64,000 nucleotides of DNA from Phycisphaerales bacterium UBA5793 (lineage in GTDB: Bacteria > Planctomycetota > Phycisphaerae > Phycisphaerales > UBA5793): contig DIDT01000045.1 of assembly GCA_002418285.1 (NCBI GenBank), positions 62,001 to 126,000 on the forward strand. Direction: 5' to 3'. A program made the translations under genes and the position numbers. Under the pieces are notes generated by a model that had not been told where the DNA came from, did no database searches, and saw nothing but the letters and a program-made list of their open reading frames with translations. This document shows positions 61,502 to 64,000 of the stretch, piece after piece (the stretch's first letter is position 1; the number at the start of each line of letters is the position of its first letter).

Positions 61502-61885
61502 TCATCCACTCAGCAGATTGCCCAGGTCCGCGCCGGGATCTATGGGCAGCCCCAATTCCCGCGCGCGGCGTGACATCTCCTCGGCGGCGAGCCGCTGGGC
61601 TTTTTCCAGCGCGGCGTTGATGGCGCCGGTGATCAGGTCTTCAGCCATCTGTCGATCCGTTTCGCTGGTTGTGTCGACGAGCGCTGCAAACATCGCCGGA
61701 TCGATCTCAAGCGAGGTCAGCCTCATGTTGCCGGTCACCGTCGCCTTCACGGCCCCGCCGCCGGTCTCGGCCGAGGCTTTCATGGTCTTGAGTTGTTCCT
61801 GCACCTGCTGCATCTGCTCGCGGAGTTGACCGGCGTTGCGCAGCATGCTGGAGAGCTGGCCGAGGTTCTTGAATTGATCGAACAT
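61502..61885 (-). CDS. ybaB: YbaB/EbfC family nucleoid-associated protein
   Basis: A 127-residue member of the YbaB/EbfC family, slightly longer than usual (about 105-110). The pattern is typical: MFDQFKNLGQLSSMLRNAGQ followed by the helix LREQMQQVQEQLKTMKA, the strands VKATVTGNMRLTSLEIDPAM and the helix MAEDLITGAINAALEKAQRL. It binds DNA as a dimer in E. coli and Borrelia. It follows dnaX by 33 bases in the same operon, the standard position. Confidence 0.93.
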   Translation of the reverse strand: MFDQFKNLGQLSSMLRNAGQLREQMQQVQEQLKTMKASAETGGGAVKATVTGNMRLTSLEIDPAMFAALVDTTSETDRQMAEDLITGAINAALEKAQRLAAEEMSRRARELGLPIDPGADLGNLLSG

Positions 61886-61918
61886 GATTTCTCCCCACAG
61901 CGCGGAGCGCTGATTGAG

Positions 61919-63583
61919 TCACATTGGCTTCCGACGCGGCGCGGGTTTCACATCGACGATGCGCGCGTCGAGCAGCTCCATCGCCTTTCGCACGATGGGG
62001 ATCTGGGCCGCCTCGGCGAAGTCAGCCGACGAGGTGGCCATTTCGTTGCCGGGCTTGCCGTTCGACTCGGCTGCGGTGGAGACGACAAGTTCCACGCGCG
62101 TCGGCCGGCCGATCGCCGCGGCGAAGATCTTTTCAATCGCGCCCAGGCAGGTCCGCGCATATGCCAGCAGTGAGCCATCGCCCAGCGTCAGCGCGATTGA
62201 CGGCCCGTCGAGCCGATGATCCCAACTCAGCGCATCGACCACCGGGCCGAGACGCACATTCTTGTGGGCTTCGGCGACGACCTGTTTCCAGATGGCCTGC
62301 GGATCGGTGTTCACGGGTGCAACTGCCGGCGAGGATGTCTGCTCGACTCGAGCCGGGGTGGGGACCGCGGTCTTGGCCGCCGATGCCGCCAGATCGCTCA
62401 ATCGCGGCGTGGCGTCAGCGCGCTGTGGACTTTTTTTTTGAGCCGGCGCGGGACTCGCGGAAGCCCCCCCACCGCCACCCTTGAGCAGCGCGGCGGCGGA
62501 CGCGAACTTCTCAGCCATCGCCAGCCGCACGATCGCGGCATCGAGCAGTGCCCGCCCCGTCACACTCGACTTGATCGACCGCTGCACGCTCTCAAGCAGC
62601 GCGATCATGTAGACGAGGCTCGGCGCATCGAAGCGCTCAGCCTGGGCTGCAATCTCCTGGCGCTCGTCATCGGCGAGTTCGAGCAGTTCACTCTCGATGC
62701 CACAGGCGCAGGCGAGCATCAGCAGGCGGAAGCGATCGATCACGATTTCGATGAACTGATCCGGCGACACGCCGCGATTGAGCATCTCGTTCATCTGCGC
62801 CAGCGCCTCGGCCGGCTGCCCGTCCGCAAGCGCTTCGACGAACTGATGCACCAGCGTATGGTCGGGCAATCCCAGCGTCTCGGCCAGCATCTCGACGGTG
62901 ATCGTCTTCTCACCTTCCGAAAGCAATCGATCAAGCAGGCTGAGGGCGTCGCGCATCGAGCCGTGCCCGAGCCGGGCGACCTGCAGCACGAGTCGGTCGT
63001 CCGCCTTGACCTTTTCACTCTTGAGCACCGCTCGCAAATGGTCGGCGATCCGCAGCGTCGGGATCATGCGGAAATCAAACCGCTGGCAGCGCGACTGGAT
63101 CGTCGCGGGTACCTTGTGCGGCTCGGTGGTGCACAGAACGAACTTCACATGCGAAGGCGGCTCTTCCATGGTCTTGAGCAGGGCGTTGAAGGCCTGCGGC
63201 GTGAGCATGTGCACTTCGTCGATGATGTAGATCTTGTACGGGCACCGCGCGGGCCGGTAGATGCAGTTGGCGATCAGGTCGCGCGCGCCTTCGACGCTGT
63301 TGTTCGAAGCGCCGTCGATCTCGATGACGTCGATGTCGTTGCCCTGCATGATCGCCTGGCCGATGGCCTCAGCGTCCTTGAGATCGGGCGTGACGTTGAG
63401 GGCCTTGGCGAAGATGCGGGCCATCGAGGTCTTGCCCACGCCGCGCGTACCGGTGAACAGAAAGGCATGGGCGACGCGATTAGTGTCAATCGCCCGGCGA
63501 AGGGTCCGCGCAATGGCCTCCTGGCCGATGACTTCATCGAAGTCCTGCGATCGATAGCGGCGTGCGAGAACGGTGTAGGCCAT
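61919..63583 (-). CDS. dnaX: DNA polymerase III subunit tau/gamma, with A9 slippage site
   Basis: A 554-residue DnaX. The start ATG at 63583 gives MAYTVLARRYRSQDFDEVIG; the frame is open to 63796 but that part is not DnaX-like. The clamp-loader ATPase (about 1-230) has Walker A FTGTRGVGKTSMARIFAKAL, the DEVHML Walker B and the sensor-1 region of clamp loaders. The zinc-binding cysteines usual in DnaX are missing or altered (NCIYRPARCPYKIY). The clamp-loader collar domain (about 240-365) precedes a Gly/Ala/Pro-rich linker and the C-terminal tau-specific region. At codons 382-385 the sequence CAA-AAA-AAA-AGT carries nine A residues, and a +1 or -1 shift terminates within 10 codons, yielding a gamma-like form (see findings). 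Confidence 0.95.
   Translation of the reverse strand: MAYTVLARRYRSQDFDEVIGQEAIARTLRRAIDTNRVAHAFLFTGTRGVGKTSMARIFAKALNVTPDLKDAEAIGQAIMQGNDIDVIEIDGASNNSVEGARDLIANCIYRPARCPYKIYIIDEVHMLTPQAFNALLKTMEEPPSHVKFVLCTTEPHKVPATIQSRCQRFDFRMIPTLRIADHLRAVLKSEKVKADDRLVLQVARLGHGSMRDALSLLDRLLSEGEKTITVEMLAETLGLPDHTLVHQFVEALADGQPAEALAQMNEMLNRGVSPDQFIEIVIDRFRLLMLACACGIESELLELADDERQEIAAQAERFDAPSLVYMIALLESVQRSIKSSVTGRALLDAAIVRLAMAEKFASAAALLKGGGGGASASPAPAQKKSPQRADATPRLSDLAASAAKTAVPTPARVEQTSSPAVAPVNTDPQAIWKQVVAEAHKNVRLGPVVDALSWDHRLDGPSIALTLGDGSLLAYARTCLGAIEKIFAAAIGRPTRVELVVSTAAESNGKPGNEMATSSADFAEAAQIPIVRKAMELLDARIVDVKPAPRRKPM
62431..62439 (-). other. A9 slippage run within dnaX
   Basis: On the coding strand, nine consecutive A residues (T9 on the + strand at 62431-62439) lie in codons 382-385 (Q-K-K-S). 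An added A leads to Lys-Ser-Thr-Ala-Arg-stop, product about 389 residues. A lost A leads to a stop after 10 shifted residues, product about 394. In Thermus thermophilus, dnaX uses an A9 run for transcriptional slippage to make gamma and tau. Confidence 0.65.
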
Positions 63584-63834
63584 GGGCTGTATTGAAGGGG
63601 TCCCGGAGCGGGATGGCAAAAGGGGGAGTCTTGTCAAGAAACGCAACGCATCAATCGCCCAGTTTTTTTGCCGAATCGGCTGGATCGGACTTGCAGGATC
63701 AGGGAGTTTCGTGTACCTTACGCAAGGTCTGCCGGCGCGAACCCGAAGGCGGTTCGGCCAGACCAAGGGCCTCAAACCGGTTCGACGCCAGACCAATTGA
63801 GCCAGTTCTCAACCTCTGACATGGGGACGGAATC
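63584..63834. other. Divergent intergenic region between dnaX and the exported-protein gene
   Basis: A 251-base region that should contain both promoters. Imperfect direct repeats GGTTCGGCCAGACCAA (about 63752) and GGTTCGACGCCAGACCAA (about 63780) are visible near the rightward gene. No SRP RNA or other RNA gene was recognised despite the dnaX neighbourhood. Confidence 0.4.
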
Positions 63835-64000
63835 ATGACCCCATCGAGTCCGACCAGATTCAACGTGCCGTCCCTGCTCCTCGCGGCGTCAATCGCACTT
63901 TCGCTCGCGTCGCCTGCTCTCAGTCAAGAATACCGGTACGCGATGTTCCTCATCGACAGTGCGCCCCGCAAGTCGTCTACCGCATACAGCATCAACGACG
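63835..64000 (+). CDS. Exported YRYA-type protein (3' part beyond window), likely HAF paralogue
   Basis: Only the first 55 codons are visible: a signal peptide (NVPSLLLAASIALSLASPAL, cleaved near SQ) then EYRYAMFLIDSAPRKSSTAY and SIND. The opening QEYRYAMFLI is very like QDYRYAVIEL of the HAF-repeat protein at 24050-25408, suggesting the same family. The start ATG at 63835 follows GGGGACGGAATC. The rest, including any HAF repeats, lies outside the window. Confidence 0.6.
   Translation, partial: MTPSSPTRFNVPSLLLAASIALSLASPALSQEYRYAMFLIDSAPRKSSTAYSIND

Noticed and set aside
63584..63834. SRP RNA next to dnaX
   Set aside because: The conserved apical-loop motif of bacterial SRP RNA was not found.
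1..64000. CRISPR arrays, tRNA or rRNA genes
   Set aside because: No regularly spaced repeats, cloverleaf-forming gene or rRNA-like sequence was seen in the gaps.

Overview
The window looks like a Planctomycetota chromosome, most likely from the Phycisphaerae. The evidence is high GC content, two ECF-sigma/Ser-Thr-kinase pairs, a BlaI/BlaR1-type pair, HAF-repeat secreted proteins, many exported proteins of unknown function, and several proteins with the CxxCGYDLRG...CxEC zinc ribbon that recurs in this class. No rRNA, tRNA, CRISPR array or intact mobile element was seen. Most of the window is ordinary chromosomal coding sequence on both strands. The accessory-looking stretches are about 10.2-16.7 kb and 23.5-25.8 kb.

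Layout. 1-2.6 kb (-): an ECF sigma factor overlapping a Ser/Thr kinase that runs off the left edge. 3.4-10.7 kb (-): a heavy-metal RND efflux operon of an exported Cys/His protein, a TolC-like outer-membrane factor, a Cys-rich lipoprotein, an adaptor and a CusA/CzcA pump. A 69-residue, nine-cysteine module occurs twice in the lipoprotein and once at the N-terminus of the adaptor. 10.9-15.3 kb (+): a frameshifted small gene, an AHSA1/SRPBCC protein, a small exported protein, a PRC-barrel protein, an entericidin-like lipoprotein and a DUF1328 membrane protein, which together look like an envelope-stress cluster. 15.3-16.7 kb: non-coding, with a REP-associated transposase remnant and REP-like hairpins. 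16.7-20.9 kb (-): ilvE, then a second kinase/ECF pair whose kinase is membrane-anchored. 21.1-23.6 kb (+): pcrA. 23.6-25.4 kb (-): the debris of a recombinase-type module and a HAF-repeat protein. 25.8-41.7 kb: a B12/radical-SAM protein, exported or zinc-ribbon proteins of unknown function, BlaI plus BlaR1 with C-terminal TPRs, a DUF2459 lipoprotein and a phosphoesterase-LamG protein. 41.8-45.9 kb (-): plsC-like, ruvA, a small conserved gene, manC and nuoH. 46.3-49.8 kb (+): carB with a terminator-like hairpin in its leader. 49.8-55.6 kb (-): thiL, a tsaE-YacG fusion, an oxidoreductase, a small membrane protein, an AsmA-like protein and a zinc-ribbon membrane protein. 56-63.6 kb (-): dnaX, ybaB, recR, rpoN and sppA, with a + strand exported protein inserted between ybaB and recR. 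63.8 kb-end (+): the start of another YRYA-type exported protein.

Strongest observations. dnaX carries a nine-A run at codons 382-385, just after the clamp-loader domains. A one-base gain or loss there would end translation within about ten codons, which is the arrangement used to make gamma and tau subunits by slippage. The Cys-rich module is shared by two adjacent metal-efflux genes. TsaE is fused to a YacG-type zinc domain. The BlaR1-like protease has TPR end-of-group repeats where a beta-lactam sensor would sit. No clearly novel multi-gene system could be established from the sequence alone.
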